Below, in pieces: positions 1 to 9,959 of a DNA stretch of 64,000 nucleotides (positions within the stretch are counted from its first letter, which is position 1; each line of letters opens with the position of its first letter). The notes under the pieces were generated by a model, which saw only the letters and a list, made by a program, of their open reading frames with translations, was not told the origin of the DNA and searched no databases. The stretch comes from Chara braunii. Lineage: Eukaryota > Streptophyta > Charophyceae > Charales > Characeae. The stretch lies in NCBI GenBank assembly GCA_003427395.1, contig BFEA01000453.1, positions 715,334-779,333 of the forward strand. The letters are read 5' to 3'. The translations under genes were made by a program, and so were the position numbers.

Positions 1-350
1 TTTTAGCTACGATTTGTTCTTTTTTGAAAAGAAAACTGCTTCTTAAACAACATCCCCGCTGTCCTAATGCCCTGTGCCCTCCTTTCCTTTTTCTGTTTTT
101 TTCTCTTTTTTTTAAAGTTTCGCTATGCAAATTTGACAAAGTCGTTTGTCTTTTTACCGAAAATAAAAATAAAAATTCATTCGTTATCGCACAGACAGAT
201 ATACAGAAGGCGAATTAGAGGCGCACTTACCAGCGCCAATTGCCTGCTTTTTGCAGAAATACCCGCGGAGAAAACGCTATGTTCACTAGTATCCTGTCGC
301 AGCGCGGGGAGGCAGACATCCCGCCTCCTCAAACGAGGACTAATAATTTT

Positions 351-510
351 GAAACCACCGGTGCTTGGCCCCCGGCTATCGGCCGCCCAAAAAAATAGTG
401 TAGAAACGTTTCTAGTCGGATGAATTTGGCCTCTCCTGTTGTGGACGATACGTTTCCAATAAAATTGTCTTGTTGACGGGCACAACTTTGGGAAGTACTG
501 CAGTGGATTA
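351..510. mobile_element. P2-family inverted-repeat element, diverged copy
   Basis: The left end reads GAAACCACCGGTGCTTGG and the right end GGAAGTACTGCAGTGGATTA, an imperfect inverse. About 75 internal bases, including the stretch CTATCGGCCGCC and GAAACGTTTCTAGTCGG, are nearly identical to the element at 39788-39942, so these are two copies of one dispersed non-autonomous element. No ORF of note is inside. Confidence 0.6.
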
Positions 511-538
511 GGGCCTCATCCCACCCCACTCACGGTAA

Positions 539-1083
539 ATAAGGGGTCTGATCCGACAGTGCATAAGTTAGGTAATTTTGGTGAAAAAATCGGACCCCAT
601 CACTTTCCGAGGTCAGTGGGTGTGGTGCTTCGTTAGGGGTCGTAATTTTTTGGGATATGTGTACGTGGTGCCTAGCCCGTGATGAACGGCCCAAAGACGC
701 GACATAAAATGGAAAGCTCAAGGACCCCCCCCACCCCTAACTAGAAAGATGCCGTGAAAATCTGCCGGCCATTTTTATGTCCACCCTTCCTCAGCAGGTA
801 CGTCTGTGTCATCCACATCGGGAGGCCAGGCCATACGGCAGACCACAGGAACATCTGACCCCGTAGAAGCCCAAAGAAACCTGCGAAACCCGCCTTGGTA
901 GTTGGGAAAGACCTGCGGAACCTGCCTCTGTGGGGTCCCCCGTAGAAGCCCAAAGAAACCTGCGAAACCCGCCGCGGTAGTTGGGAAAGACCCGCAGAAC
1001 CTGCCTCTGTGGGGTCCCAGTTTGCTTTTCCGCCCCGTCTTTTTTTGTTTTTTCTCTTTTTAAGTAATGTCGGATCAGCGCCT
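539..1083. mobile_element. P3-family terminal-inverted-repeat element, copy 1
   Basis: The left end reads TAAGGGGTCTGATCCGAC and the right end GTCGGATCAGCGCCTAA, an imperfect inverted repeat that continues for about 30 bases (GTGCATAAGTTA against the inverse of TTTTAAGTAAT). This is the layout of a non-autonomous DNA transposon of about 545 bp. It contains a tandem 79-bp duplication and no transposase-like ORF. It abuts a second element of the same kind. Confidence 0.55.
859..1016. repeat. Tandem duplication, two 79-bp units
   Basis: CCCCGTAGAAGCCCAAAG begins both units (859 and 938). They differ at only a few positions, so the duplication is recent. It lies inside the 539-1083 element. Confidence 0.85.
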
Positions 1084-1727
1084 AAGGGGTCTGATCCGAC
1101 GGTGCTACTTAAGTTAAGAATTGGTAGGGCAATGGTCCTGGGTGCTGGTCACACTGAGGTAGAATAGTGGGATAGGGGGTGCACTAGGAGTATTGACGTG
1201 AGGATGGGTTGGGAGGTGGTCTCATATTCCAGGACACCCACGGCTCACAATTCCAGGTGATCACTGTGCACACACCGACTGGCCTCTACAACACCCTGGA
1301 CTTCCAAAAAAAGTTAAGAATTGTGTAAAAAAATGGGACCCCACACTGTTCCACTTTTTTGTGGGGGGCTCGGGGGCAATGGCAAATCTTATCTTTTGGA
1401 CTGTTGCTGCGTACCGTAGGGAATGTCAAGCACTGCTCGACCCCTTCCCTGCCGCAAAAAGAACGGACCTGTTTTTTTTCCCTTTTCTTTTCTTCTTTTC
1501 TTTTCTTTTTCCCCATTGTTTTTTCATGTCCGCCAGGCGATGGATCGTGGAACGTGAGATCAGACCTAGCCCAGAAGATTCGCCACCGTGCACGCAAGCC
1601 CTCTCTGTTCTCCGCAGTCCAGTGGGATACGCTTTTTTTCTTATGTCCCCTGGGGGGGCCGTCACCGCTCTTTCGACAAACACGGGACTTTTAAGCTACG
1701 TACTATTGTCGGATCAGCCCCTAAATT
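1081..1727. mobile_element. P3-family terminal-inverted-repeat element, copy 2
   Basis: It starts with AAGGGGTCTGATCCGAC directly after copy 1 and ends at about 1709-1727 with GTCGGATCAGCCCCTAAA. The inverse of the right end (TTTAGGGGCTGATCCGAC, then AGTACGTAGCTTAAAAG) matches the left end for roughly 35 bases with small gaps. The interior is unrelated to copy 1 by eye, which suggests a shared end sequence with different cargo. A 293-codon open frame starting at 1361 runs out of the element and is phenylalanine-rich low complexity, so I do not call it a gene. Confidence 0.5.
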
Positions 1728-2904
1728 TTACCATTTTCGGTTCTCGGCGTATCCCACCTTATTCCTTGAATTGGCGAGGCTCCGGTGTGAACGGAGGGAT
1801 GTGGGTGGAAACGTTTGTGGACGTGGTGTTCCTGGAGTCAACGGCGGGAGGCTCCTTTGCCGATTTCGGAAAAGGAACGGGCCTGTACCCTGGTCCCAAA
1901 AAGATGGCATGGTTTTATTGGTGGGGGGGGAAGGGGGGGGGTTGGCGGGCGAGTTTGCAGTCCGGCCAAGAAAGGCCACCGCCAACCCACGGAATATCTC
2001 CTGCAGTCGCGGGACGGTGGAGTACAAAATTCATTTTACGGGCCGATTGCTGCAACCCTTACTTTTTCATTTCTTTTTTTTGTTTGACTAACTGTAAGTA
2101 CGGTGGGACGAGGCCCTTAATGCATCTAGCCGGATGTACGGTCAGATACCCCCTGGAAATTCGACTATGCACTAAAGCAGATGCAGACGTAGGCGTGGAT
2201 CCCACAAAGCACTTTCAACAAAAATTCGGAGAAGTCCCTTGAAAGATGGGTCGGAGCCGTGTGGGCCGTGAAAAGTTTTGGGCCCGTGGTCTTTTTGGCA
2301 TTGCACGAGGCCGACGCTGGGCCTGACGCTGGCAGTGTTTTTTAGCAGGACGCGGCGCATTTCCGTGTGTCACAGGGGCTTGTGTTTGGGGCGTGGACAT
2401 AAAGATAACGTCAAAAAAAGAAAAACGAGAATACAAAACAGGAAAATAAACAATCCAGGTTGGGCCGACCTTTAGGGTGAGGGGTAGGGGGTCGGGCGCG
2501 TTCCGAAATCCGTTTTCGCCCCACGGGTGGCAGTTGCTCCCGTGCTGCCACGCATAAGGCCGAGAGAAGAAACAGGCGATTTTTTTTAAAAGACCTGCGA
2601 TGCGCGGTACCATGTGGGATACTGTGAGGGATTCCCTTTTTTTCCCTGAAGTACCTTTACTAGGTACTGTGGGATCGAAATCGCAGTCCCGTCCTTGTGA
2701 GAACGGCGTCCGCGGAAAGCTCGCAAGTACCTCGGTCTCTACAGTCGCAGTGCCCGGGCGAAACATGCGGCCAGGTACATTCACCTGTATGCGGTCGTGT
2801 ACCTTGCCTAGGCACATTCATCTGAAGGCGCGGTGGTCCTGTTCAGCTTCTTCTTCTTCTTCTTTTTTTTTTTCGGTTCTGCTCTGCTTTTGCAGTGCAG
2901 TGAA
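1728..2904. other. Unrecognised non-coding stretch
   Basis: No conserved protein, RNA or element end was recognised. It contains a G-rich run near 1921-1940, T-rich tracts and a short repeat of GGTACATTCACCT/GGCACATTCATCT near 2773-2823. Open frames on both strands overlap one another and look random. Confidence 0.5.
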
Positions 2905-2990
2905 GAGCAAGGGGCCTCGCCCAGTTGGTTAGGCACCGCCAGTGGCATTCAGGAGGTCGTGGAGTCAAATTTCAAACACCACTGACCACC
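2905..2990 (+). repeat. tRNA-derived SINE-like head (weak)
   Basis: GGGCCTCGCCCAGTTGGTTA resembles a tRNA 5' end with a pol III A box. About 35 bases on, GAGTCAAATTTC resembles a weak B box. There is no foldable anticodon arm and no CCA-side acceptor, so this is not a tRNA gene. It resembles the other tRNA-like heads at 43985 and 52917, and a T-run follows at 3148-3171. Confidence 0.35.
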
Positions 2991-3526
2991 TCTGGCACTC
3001 TTCGTGCCAGTCTGTATATACGTACGAAATAGTTTGTCACAGCCCGTTGTTTGTTGTCCTCTTCTCCTCTCTGCCGATGGTTTACCGAGCAGTTTTATTT
3101 GACGATACATAGGTATCTATTTTGTATATATTTTAGTACTTCTCCTTTTTTTTTTTTTTTTTTTTTTTTTTGAAGTATGTGACATTGTGTTTAATTTTGC
3201 ACCTGGGCATGTTAAACAACGCAGTGCAACCGAAGTTAAATTGTCAAAAAAAAAAAAAATCCAAAAAATTGTCGAAATTAAATCTGCATCTTCCCGAGTT
3301 TGCAGTCTACAGTGTGCGTCATTGATTTCTTTGAGGGAGGGACCGGTGCCAGCCTACCTTGAAACTGAAGTGCTGTACCTGGTGCCATTTGCAATACTCG
3401 GTGTATCTTTCCTGGGCATGAGAGAGAGAGAAGGGGGAAAACAAGAAAAAAGAGAAGCTAGAACGAAGAGATGAATGATGTCTTGGAAGGCCCTTGCTGA
3501 GGGCATACTCGGTGATTACTCACACT

Positions 3527-3652
3527 AGGGGCCTCGCTGCACTACTCTCGAAATGTGCAAAACGAGAGTGAATCTTCTGCTAGAATATGGAAAGATACAC
3601 GGCCATGATTTTTGTCTTTTGTGCATTTCAAGAGTAGAGCAGCGAGGCCCTT
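3527..3652. mobile_element. P4-family inverted-repeat element, copy 1
   Basis: The left arm AGGGGCCTCGCTGCACTACT continues CTCGAAATGTGCAAAA. The right arm TTTTGTGCATTTCAAGAGTA continues GAGCAGCGAGGCCCTT and is its inverse with about three mismatches over 36 bases. Total length is 126 bp. The interior (GAGTGAATCTTCT, GGAAAGATAC) recurs at 52548-52700. Confidence 0.7.
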
Positions 3653-3796
3653 GTGCTCTCCAGAATGTACCTGACGGTCCTGACCGCTATTACGGCCAAA
3701 CCTTTTTTTTTTCTTCTTCTTCTTCGTAGGGCCCTGCCAGCGAGGCAGGGTGTTTTTGATGTGCATGGAAATGCCCTCACTGAGGGTCATACTCGC

Positions 3797-3909
3797 ACTA
3801 CCTTCTTCCCCCCAATACAATGTACGGTCAGTATAGCTGTATCTGGACTGAAAGATGCCTCAAATACAGCTATAATGATCGTACGTTGTATTCGGGGGAA
3901 GAAGGTAGT
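3797..3909. mobile_element. P1-family hairpin element (MITE/foldback-like)
   Basis: ACTACCTTCTTCCCCCC at the left and its inverse GGGGGAAGAAGGTAGT at the right enclose an almost complete palindrome of about 113 bp. The inner arms carry TATAGCTGTAT / ATACAGCTATA around a short loop near TGGACTGAAAG. This is one of at least nine related hairpins in the window. No coding capacity. Confidence 0.8.
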
Positions 3910-4190
3910 TCCTTCCAGAATGTATCTGACTGCTATCACAGCCAAATCCCTCTCGTCTTTTTTCCCTTCTTTAGTTGTATCTGGACTGAAAGGTGCCTGA
4001 ATTACAGCTATAATGACCGAACGTTGTATTCAGGGGAAGAAGGTAGTTCCTTCCAGAATGTATCTGACTGCTATCACAGCCAAATCCCTCTCGTCTTTTT
4101 TTCCCTTCTTTAGTTGTATCTGGACTGAAAGGTGCCTGAATTACAGCTATAATGACCGAACGTTGTATTCAGGGGAAGAAGGTAGTTCCT
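3904..4190. repeat. Tandem array, two units of 138-139 bp derived from a P1 half-element
   Basis: GGTAGTTCCTTCCAGAATG occurs at 3904, 4042 and 4181. Each unit holds a C/T-rich stretch followed by the right half of a P1 hairpin (TTACAGCTATAATGACCG to GGGGAAGAAGGTAG). The two units are nearly identical. The P1 right arm with its flank has been amplified, and the array stops close to an adapter sequence. Confidence 0.85.
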
Positions 4191-4217
4191 TCTGCCAAGA
4201 ATGGATGTATCCAATAG

Positions 4218-4255
4218 CTGTCTCTTATACACATCTAGATGTGTATAAGAGACAG
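4218..4255. other. Nextera mate-pair junction adapter (assembly artefact)
   Basis: CTGTCTCTTATACACATCT followed directly by its inverse AGATGTGTATAAGAGACAG makes the exact 38-base circularisation junction used in Tn5-based mate-pair libraries. It is not genomic. Sequence on the two sides may come from loci several kilobases apart. Confidence 0.97.
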
Positions 4256-4394
4256 CTCCAGAATGTATCTGACCCCTATTGCATCCAAATCGTTCGCTTT
4301 TTTTTTTTCTCTTATTTAGTTTCTGTCCCTGCCAGCAAGGCAGGGTGTCTCCGGTTATTCTGCATCTCTGTGATTATTGGGGGCTGGTTACTTT

Positions 4395-4432
4395 CTGTCT
4401 CTTATACACATCTAGATGTGTATAAGAGACAG
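4395..4432. other. Nextera mate-pair junction adapter (assembly artefact)
   Basis: This is the same 38-base palindrome as at 4218-4255. Only 84 bases separate its 3' end from the Dim1 exon, so the upstream exons of that gene are probably missing because of a chimeric join here. Confidence 0.97.
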
Positions 4433-4516
4433 TGTCCAACCCATGAAGCGTATGTCGCTGATGTTAAATTTGAATATCGATGGATATGGTTGTCTGATTG
4501 GGATTGGGACATGCAG

Positions 4517-4825
4517 ATGGACGAGGTGCTGGCGTCGGTCGCAGACGCCATCAAGAACTTTGCGGTGATATATTGCGTTGACATCACCGAGGTGCCTGAC
4601 TTCAACACGATGTATGAGCTCTACGATCCTTGCACGGTTATGTTTTTCTTCAGAAACAAACACATCATGATCGATTTGGGGACTGGAAACAATAACAAGA
4701 TTAATTGGGCTCTGAAGGACAAGCAGGAGTTCATCGACATCGTCGAAACCGTCTATCGAGGGGCAAGGAAGGGGAGGGGTCTTGTCGTCTCGCCAAAGGA
4801 TTACTCGACCAAGTATAGGTACTAA
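4517..4825 (+). CDS. Dim1/DIB1 (U5 snRNP 15 kDa, thioredoxin-like 4A), C-terminal exon
   Basis: The 102 residues from MDEVLASVA to the terminal KDYSTKYRY match residues 41-142 of the highly conserved 142-residue Dim1 family. Visible signatures are FAVIYCVDITEVPDF, MYELYDPCTVMFFFRNKH, DLGTGNNNKINW and ETVYRGARKGRG. The family adopts a thioredoxin fold without the redox CXXC. It is an essential U5 / U4-U6.U5 tri-snRNP protein needed for pre-mRNA splicing in the nucleus. LASVA and ALKDKQEFIDI are plant-like choices. I place the exon start after the acceptor-like ACATGCAG at 4509-4516. The frame stays open upstream and reads DWDWDMQ, reminiscent of the family's HDWDETCMQ, so the true boundary is uncertain. 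The first 40 residues are not found. The break is explained by the adapter at 4395-4432. Stop TAA at 4823-4825. Confidence 0.93.
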   Translation: MDEVLASVADAIKNFAVIYCVDITEVPDFNTMYELYDPCTVMFFFRNKHIMIDLGTGNNNKINWALKDKQEFIDIVETVYRGARKGRGLVVSPKDYSTKYRY

Positions 4826-4830
4826 ATAAA
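4825..4830 (+). terminator. Polyadenylation signal overlapping the Dim1 stop codon
   Basis: AATAAA shares the last base of the TAA stop. If used, the 3' UTR would be extremely short, so a downstream signal may be used instead. Confidence 0.35.
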
Positions 4831-4847
4831 GCAAGTGATCTTTCCCT

Positions 4848-5420
4848 TTGAAGGAAGTACGGAGTGAATTGGTGTGTGTGAGGGAGAGGGAGGGTGTGAG
4901 AGAGCGGAGTGTGGAGGGAGTGCAAAGCTTATCGAGACATGAGGTGGAAGGAAGGGTAGGGATGTATGTGGATGGCAGAGGGACTGTGCGAGAGGATGGA
5001 GTGAGGAAGGAGTGTGGAGCTTATCGGCATCTTGGTCTGTGGGAGAGGGAGGGTGTGAGAGAACGGACGGAGTGTGGGAAGTGTGCAGAGCTTATTGATG
5101 GGAGGTGCGAGGCGAGGAGGGTTGTGATTTTGTCTCCGTGCCAAGGAAAGGAGTACAGAAGGGCTCTTCTGTGTATGCATAGCAGATGTGCACAGGGGCA
5201 GGGTCTTAATATGGTTAATATGGTGCAAAACCATGGGTTAGGCCCTTAGCATCAGTATACATGCCATTTGAGGGGTAGCATGGCGCTGGCGGGTAGGCGT
5301 AACCCATCAGGACACGTGCCATGTGCAATGAACATGGCCATTTGTGGTTAGGCCCGCAGCATGAGTACACGTGCCCTTTGTGGTTAACATGGCACAAAAC
5401 CATGGGTTGGATTACCCGAC
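4848..5420. repeat. Degenerate tandem repeats 3' of the Dim1 exon
   Basis: GAGAGGGAGGGTGTGAGAGA occurs at about 4880 and 5042, each followed by GGAGTGTGG and a CAGAGCTTAT/CAAAGCTTAT motif. Further on, CAAAACCATGGGTT occurs at about 5225 and 5395, with GGTTAGGCCC and GTACACGTGCC between. No coding frame is convincing. Confidence 0.6.
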
Positions 5421-5798
5421 GGAAAAGGCAGGCGGTACCAGACGAATCATGCGCCACGTCGGTTTGGCTGGGATTGGTGTGGGACAAAAATATGTGTTGC
5501 GAAAAAGAGGCTCGGACGTAGTGGTAGCTTAAACCAGCAGATGGTCCCAGCCTCTTTTTCGCCAGTGCAGATTTTTGCCCGGTCCTCAGAATTGTGAACA
5601 GATGCTATGTGTGATTTCCCCGGTCCTCCTGCCTTCTTGCGACAAGAGCTCTGCGACAAGCGCCTCCGAGCTCGGGCATCTTCGATTTTGGCCGGGATTT
5701 CGGAGTTACGTGCGCGGTTTACGCACTGCAAAGACTGAGCTGGAGGTATGAAGAAAAAACGAAAAATGTTGAAAATTGGAATATGCCACGGAAACTTA

Positions 5799-6045
5799 CC
5801 AGGGGCCAAAGTTCAACGAGCAGTGTGGAGTTTCCTCAACGCCCTGGTCCTGTTTGTGGAAATGTGCAGAAATGGTGCCGAGTTTTCTCAACTGCACAGA
5901 GCTTCCTCAACGCCTGAATCTGGTCGTGTTTGTGGAGATGTGCAGAAAATGGCGTTGAGTTTTCTCAACTGCACATCTCCACATACATGTGCAGATTCAG
6001 GCGTTGAAGAAACTCAATGCGGCTAGTTGAATTTGGCCCCGGGGG
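5799..6045. mobile_element. Nested foldback element, about 247 bp
   Basis: The outer ends GGGGCCAAAGTTCAAC (5802) and GTTGAATTTGGCCCC (6026) are inverted. Inside are two perfect nested stems: CAACGCCTGAATCTG (5908-5922) with CAGATTCAGGCGTTG (5992-6006), and GTGGAGATGTGCAG (5932-5945) with CTGCACATCTCCAC (5969-5982). The left part (5826-5903) is a diverged tandem copy of the stem region. A transcript would form a long branched hairpin. Confidence 0.75.
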
Positions 6046-6530
6046 CCAAGGATCTGATTACCCGCTTACACTGTACACTTTCTATGCCGTTGTGAAAACG
6101 TGTTTAGCATAGGACACAATTGATGATGTTTGATGTACATGGAACGTCTGGAAGGAAGTTTCCTTTTGGGAGAAAAGCCGCGGAGTCCTGGAAAGTGGGA
6201 AAATGAAACGCCGACGGTATAAATCTGGATACCGACCGAGGCGTGAAAGCAGGCCGAGTGTATGTGGAGATGGACTGTGTAATGTTAGGCTGTGTTTCAC
6301 ATGCTTAGGCTGTGTTTCACATGCTACCATACTGATGGAAACACTTCTGTGAGATGGAATACTTACTCCAGGTTGCATTATTACTTTTGTGTATCCTCTC
6401 TTGTCTGCGCGGCTGTGTGAATTGGAGTACGGTTATTCAAGGGTGAAGCCAACAACTGGTGGTTGAAGAGAATAGTGTGTGCGGATGGCTGTCTCGTTAT
6501 GGCGAAGATGGTTTTCTTCTTTTTCTCTGT

Positions 6531-6540
<10 letters not shown>

Positions 6541-6561
<21 letters not shown>

Positions 6562-6562
6562 G
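6541..6562. repeat. Poly-G run, 22 bases
   Basis: An uninterrupted G22 follows a T-run. Length is unreliable in short-read assemblies, and the overlapping open frame is a shadow. Confidence 0.9.
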
Positions 6563-6830
6563 AGTGAGTGCGGGGGTGGAGGAGGGGTTTTAGTCATTTC
6601 GGCAGAGGTTTTCCATGAACTTTTGATAGTGAAGGAAGGATGTTGTGTTCTTGGGATCTTCTTTATATTTCTTTTTTGACAGCTCTATGATTGAGGGCGT
6701 AGGAGGCTAACAGCAAGCGCACAGCAATCACAGTGCGATTTTGTGTGTTTTATTTATTATTCATGTAATTTCCATCAAGTTAATTGCAGATTTGTCGTAT
6801 CTAGAGTCTTTCTGCTGTGCTCTTTGTTTT

Positions 6831-6905
6831 TCTCTCTTTTTCAGTTTCTTTTTTGTTCAAACCTTCTGCACCAATGAATACGATTTTGTCACATGGACGA
6901 GGTCT
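6831..6905. repeat. Dispersed 73-bp repeat, copy 1
   Basis: TCTCTCTTTTTCAGTTTCTT through CAATGAATACGATTTTGTCA and CATGGACGAG recurs almost unchanged at 17093-17165. The unit begins like a splice acceptor (T-rich, then CAG), but no protein similarity follows. Confidence 0.8.
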
Positions 6906-7116
6906 TTGAGGATGGAAAGTGAGAGTTCGTCAATGTGGTATAATGCAAAATTGAGAGGGCCGAAGAAAGGGGCAGGTGGGGAGACGGCAGGGTGGGGGGG
7001 AGGGGGCGGGATGTTGCTTGGGAGGAAAAGCAGGTGGTGATTGTAGTTTGGGAGGCCTGGAGAAGATTCTTTGGAAGCTCAACAGGGGGTAGGTAGTAAA
7101 AGAAACCCCGCCGTCT

Positions 7117-7135
7117 CCCCCCCCCCCCCCCCCCC
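7117..7135. repeat. Poly-C run, 19 bases
   Basis: A C-only run, preceded by a GGGGGAGGGGGCGGG-type stretch at about 6996-7010. Confidence 0.9.
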
Positions 7136-7144
7136 TCTCTTCTG

Positions 7145-8340
7145 GGGTGTTGTCTTATATCGTTGGATAGCCGGAGGATATGCATGCTTTGTGGCCGAGT
7201 AGTTCACACTTCAGGAGCGTAGGGGGGTGGTCTCTCTTACATGCGTGCCTCGTAATTGTGTAGAAGAGGAGATTGGGAGCTCATTGACTGACGTTTTCCT
7301 TGAATAGGCGCGTAGGGAAGACCACACTTGTCAACAAAGGAGCGCAAGGAAAAGAGACGGGAAGGGTTGGCTGTTTAGGAAAGTATATGAGGATGGTGGG
7401 GGTTGCAGAAATCTACAGGATTGTGTTGCAGAGAATGATGTTTTATTTGTATTGCAGAGAATGATGTTTTATGATTTTTCGTTGTCTCTGTTTTGCAAGT
7501 GTTTATTTCAACTTTTATGGGTGTTACGGGAACTAGGGTTTATCTTGTCGCCTACCGTCTAGAACGCCCGGTCAATATTGCTGCATCTGGACCGAATCTG
7601 GACCGAAAGTTGTGCCAAACACTGTAGTACTTCGCCAAGTGTAGCCACGGAGGACAAGGTCAGGGCAAGAAGGGTGTCAATTGGGGAATGTCGTGTAAAG
7701 GAATTATGCACGACTGTAGCCAAGTGGAGCTTGGTATGGTAGCACTATACCAAGCTCTCGTATGGGCAAATTGTATTGTTTAAGTGGACCATCCACTCGT
7801 TTACAAAAAAAATTGAATTTCACAATTACTAAGTCACTGGTTACTCAAAATCATGGCTATTCTGTTGAGTTTTCCTGTTTTACAATTGCTATATCATTTT
7901 CAATATTCAACAGTCAATTGTTTGACTATAGTAGTAGGAAGTCTAGTTTTTACTCCGATGACGTGGGTGTGTTAAGAGGAGAGAGGTGTTTGCCGCGCAA
8001 GGGCAAGTTTATTTACGGGGAAGAGAGTGAACCCCGTGAGAGCAGAGAAGGTGAGAGGGTTTGTAATAATGCAATGAAGAGAAGAAGAGGGAGGGTAGGG
8101 AACTTGTATGTCATGAGGAGTTATGGGTGAGGGAAGGCATATGGAGAACAGCTTTTCAGTTCTGTTAAAGAACCACTACACGGTCTAAGCCTTACAGTCC
8201 CGGCACTTGTCGCCACAAGAATGCACGGCTGGCCGGCGGGAACATCAAACGCTGGACCCGACGCCTGATGTTGATAAATTCAGTCGCTGGTTGCGTTTTC
8301 GTTTCACAGTCCTAGAATTTGAGGTGAGGTGTCGAAGGCC
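7145..8340. other. Unrecognised intergenic stretch with a P1 remnant
   Basis: A decayed half of a P1 hairpin is visible at about 7556-7615 (AGAACGCCCGGTCAATATTG, TGGACCGAAAG). GAGAATGATGTTTTAT is repeated at about 7431 and 7456. TGTCGTGTAAAGGAAT with GTGTAGCCA/CTGTAGCCA recurs at about 7690 and 8803. No gene recognised. Confidence 0.5.
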
Positions 8341-8342
8341 CC

Positions 8343-8405
8343 GCGGCCCAGCTTGCCACGTACGCGCTTTGCGGCCCAGCTTGCCACGTATGCGCTTTGC
8401 ACCAC
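8343..8405. repeat. Tandem duplication, two 32-bp units
   Basis: GCGGCCCAGCTTGCCACGTA with GCGCTTTGC is present twice in direct succession with one difference. Confidence 0.85.
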
Positions 8406-9436
8406 CAGTACTTCCGAGGCACTTTTCCGCAGAGTGGCCAAACGCGAGCCGCCAAGAAAAAATGATCCCGCATGGCTCTCATCTTCCCTGGCTCTGCCAC
8501 CATTTTGCTATGGTGGTTGAGCCCCAAAAGTTGCACCAGCGTCCAAGCCGCCTATTTCTTGCCGTTTTTTTTTCGATTTTAAAAAAAATCAAATTCGTGT
8601 TTGACTCATCTACTCATCTACGTGGGAGTGTCTTGAGAGGCAGCCAAGCAATTCAAAACCACCTACCCACCGCCGAGGCTTCGAGCGACACACGAGAGAG
8701 GCAGTGCTATTGATGTACCAGCGAGGAGGTAACGGCCGGTTGCAATTTGTTTGAAACTTTCGAGGGGAGAAAGAAGAAGGACAAGGCTTTGAAGTGTAGG
8801 GCATGTCGTGTAAAGGAATCTTGCAGGAGTGTAGCCATGGGAAAGAACAACGTTTCTGTGGGAGGATCTTTTCTTTTTAGAGGGAGGGAGGTAATTCAGG
8901 AAAGGTGTAGAATGCACTTCGAGAGTTTAAAAGAAGAGAAAAAAAAGGTGTGGAGAAAAAGGAATATTTCTAGTCATTCATTTTTTTAAGTAATCGCTGT
9001 TAGAGTTTGCAGGATCCGGACCAGTATCCTTAAGTGACTTTCTAAAAAACACACATGTATGAGGGTCCTTTTTAAATAACAGCTGTTGGGGTTTCCTCCA
9101 TTTGAAGGGGTATTTTTAAATTTGTAGTGGAATTATGTCCATTGCTTGGCAGCCCAGTAAGTCATATTGATAATCTTTTCTTTTTTTTTTTCGTTTTTTG
9201 TATTTTTCCCTCTGATGGAAGGAGGATCATAAACGGTATACAGTTCTATGCACTAAGAGGGAGGGAGGAGAAAAAAAAGAAAAAGAAAAAAAAGAGAGGC
9301 AGGAAAAAAGGATAGAACAGCGGAATCATAATCCGCATGTCGGGACGGTGAACTGCACTGCCGCCAGACAGTAAAGGGAAAAAATTGCACTTTTTTTTGC
9401 TTGAGAGTTTTTATGTTGTTTCCTTTTTCCTTGGAT

Positions 9437-9955
9437 GTTTGTTAAGACTTCAAAATAGCACGCAGGTGTGTACTATTACCCCTTTCTTTCCCCCATAAAA
9501 CGGAAAATTTTAGGATGTTTGTTAAAATAGTACGCAAGACTAAATACCCCCTTCTTTCCCCCCAAAACTGAAGTTGTAGTGATGCCGCAACCCTATAGGT
9601 CTAGAGACTATGTAATGCCACAACCCTATAGGTCTAGAGACTATGTAATGCCGCAACCCTATAGGTCTAGAGTATAGGTCTAGAGACTATGTACCCCTTT
9701 CTTTCCCCTGAAATGGAAATTTTAGGATGTTTGTTCTTTCCCCCCAAAACTGAAGTTTTAGTGATGCCGCAACCCTATACGTCTAGAGATTATGTACCCC
9801 TTTCTTTCCAACTGAAATGGAAATTTTAGGATGTTTGTTAAAATAGTACGCAGGACTAAATACCCCCTTCTTTCCCCCTAAAACGGATGTTTTAGTGATG
9901 CCGCTACCCTATATGTCTAGAGACTATGTATATACGTCCGCCTAAAACAACAGCA
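9437..9955. repeat. Irregular tandem array (GGATGTTTGTTA / GATGCCGCAACCC units)
   Basis: Two sub-motifs alternate: AGGATGTTTGTTAAAATAGT with TACCCCCTTCTTTCCCCC, and GATGCCGCAACCCTATAGGT with CTAGAGACTATGTA. The second is repeated three times in a row at 9580-9690. The mixture of full and truncated units suggests slippage or unequal exchange. Confidence 0.85.
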
Positions 9956-9959
9956 TCCT

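Noticed and set aside
1361-2242. 293-codon open frame on the plus strand
   Set aside because: It crosses an inverted-repeat element boundary, contains a phenylalanine/leucine stretch from a T-rich tract, overlaps other open frames in all phases and shows no family motif.
4218-4432. Perfect 38-base palindromes as hairpins or transposon ends
   Set aside because: They are exact Nextera mate-pair junction adapters, not genomic sequence.
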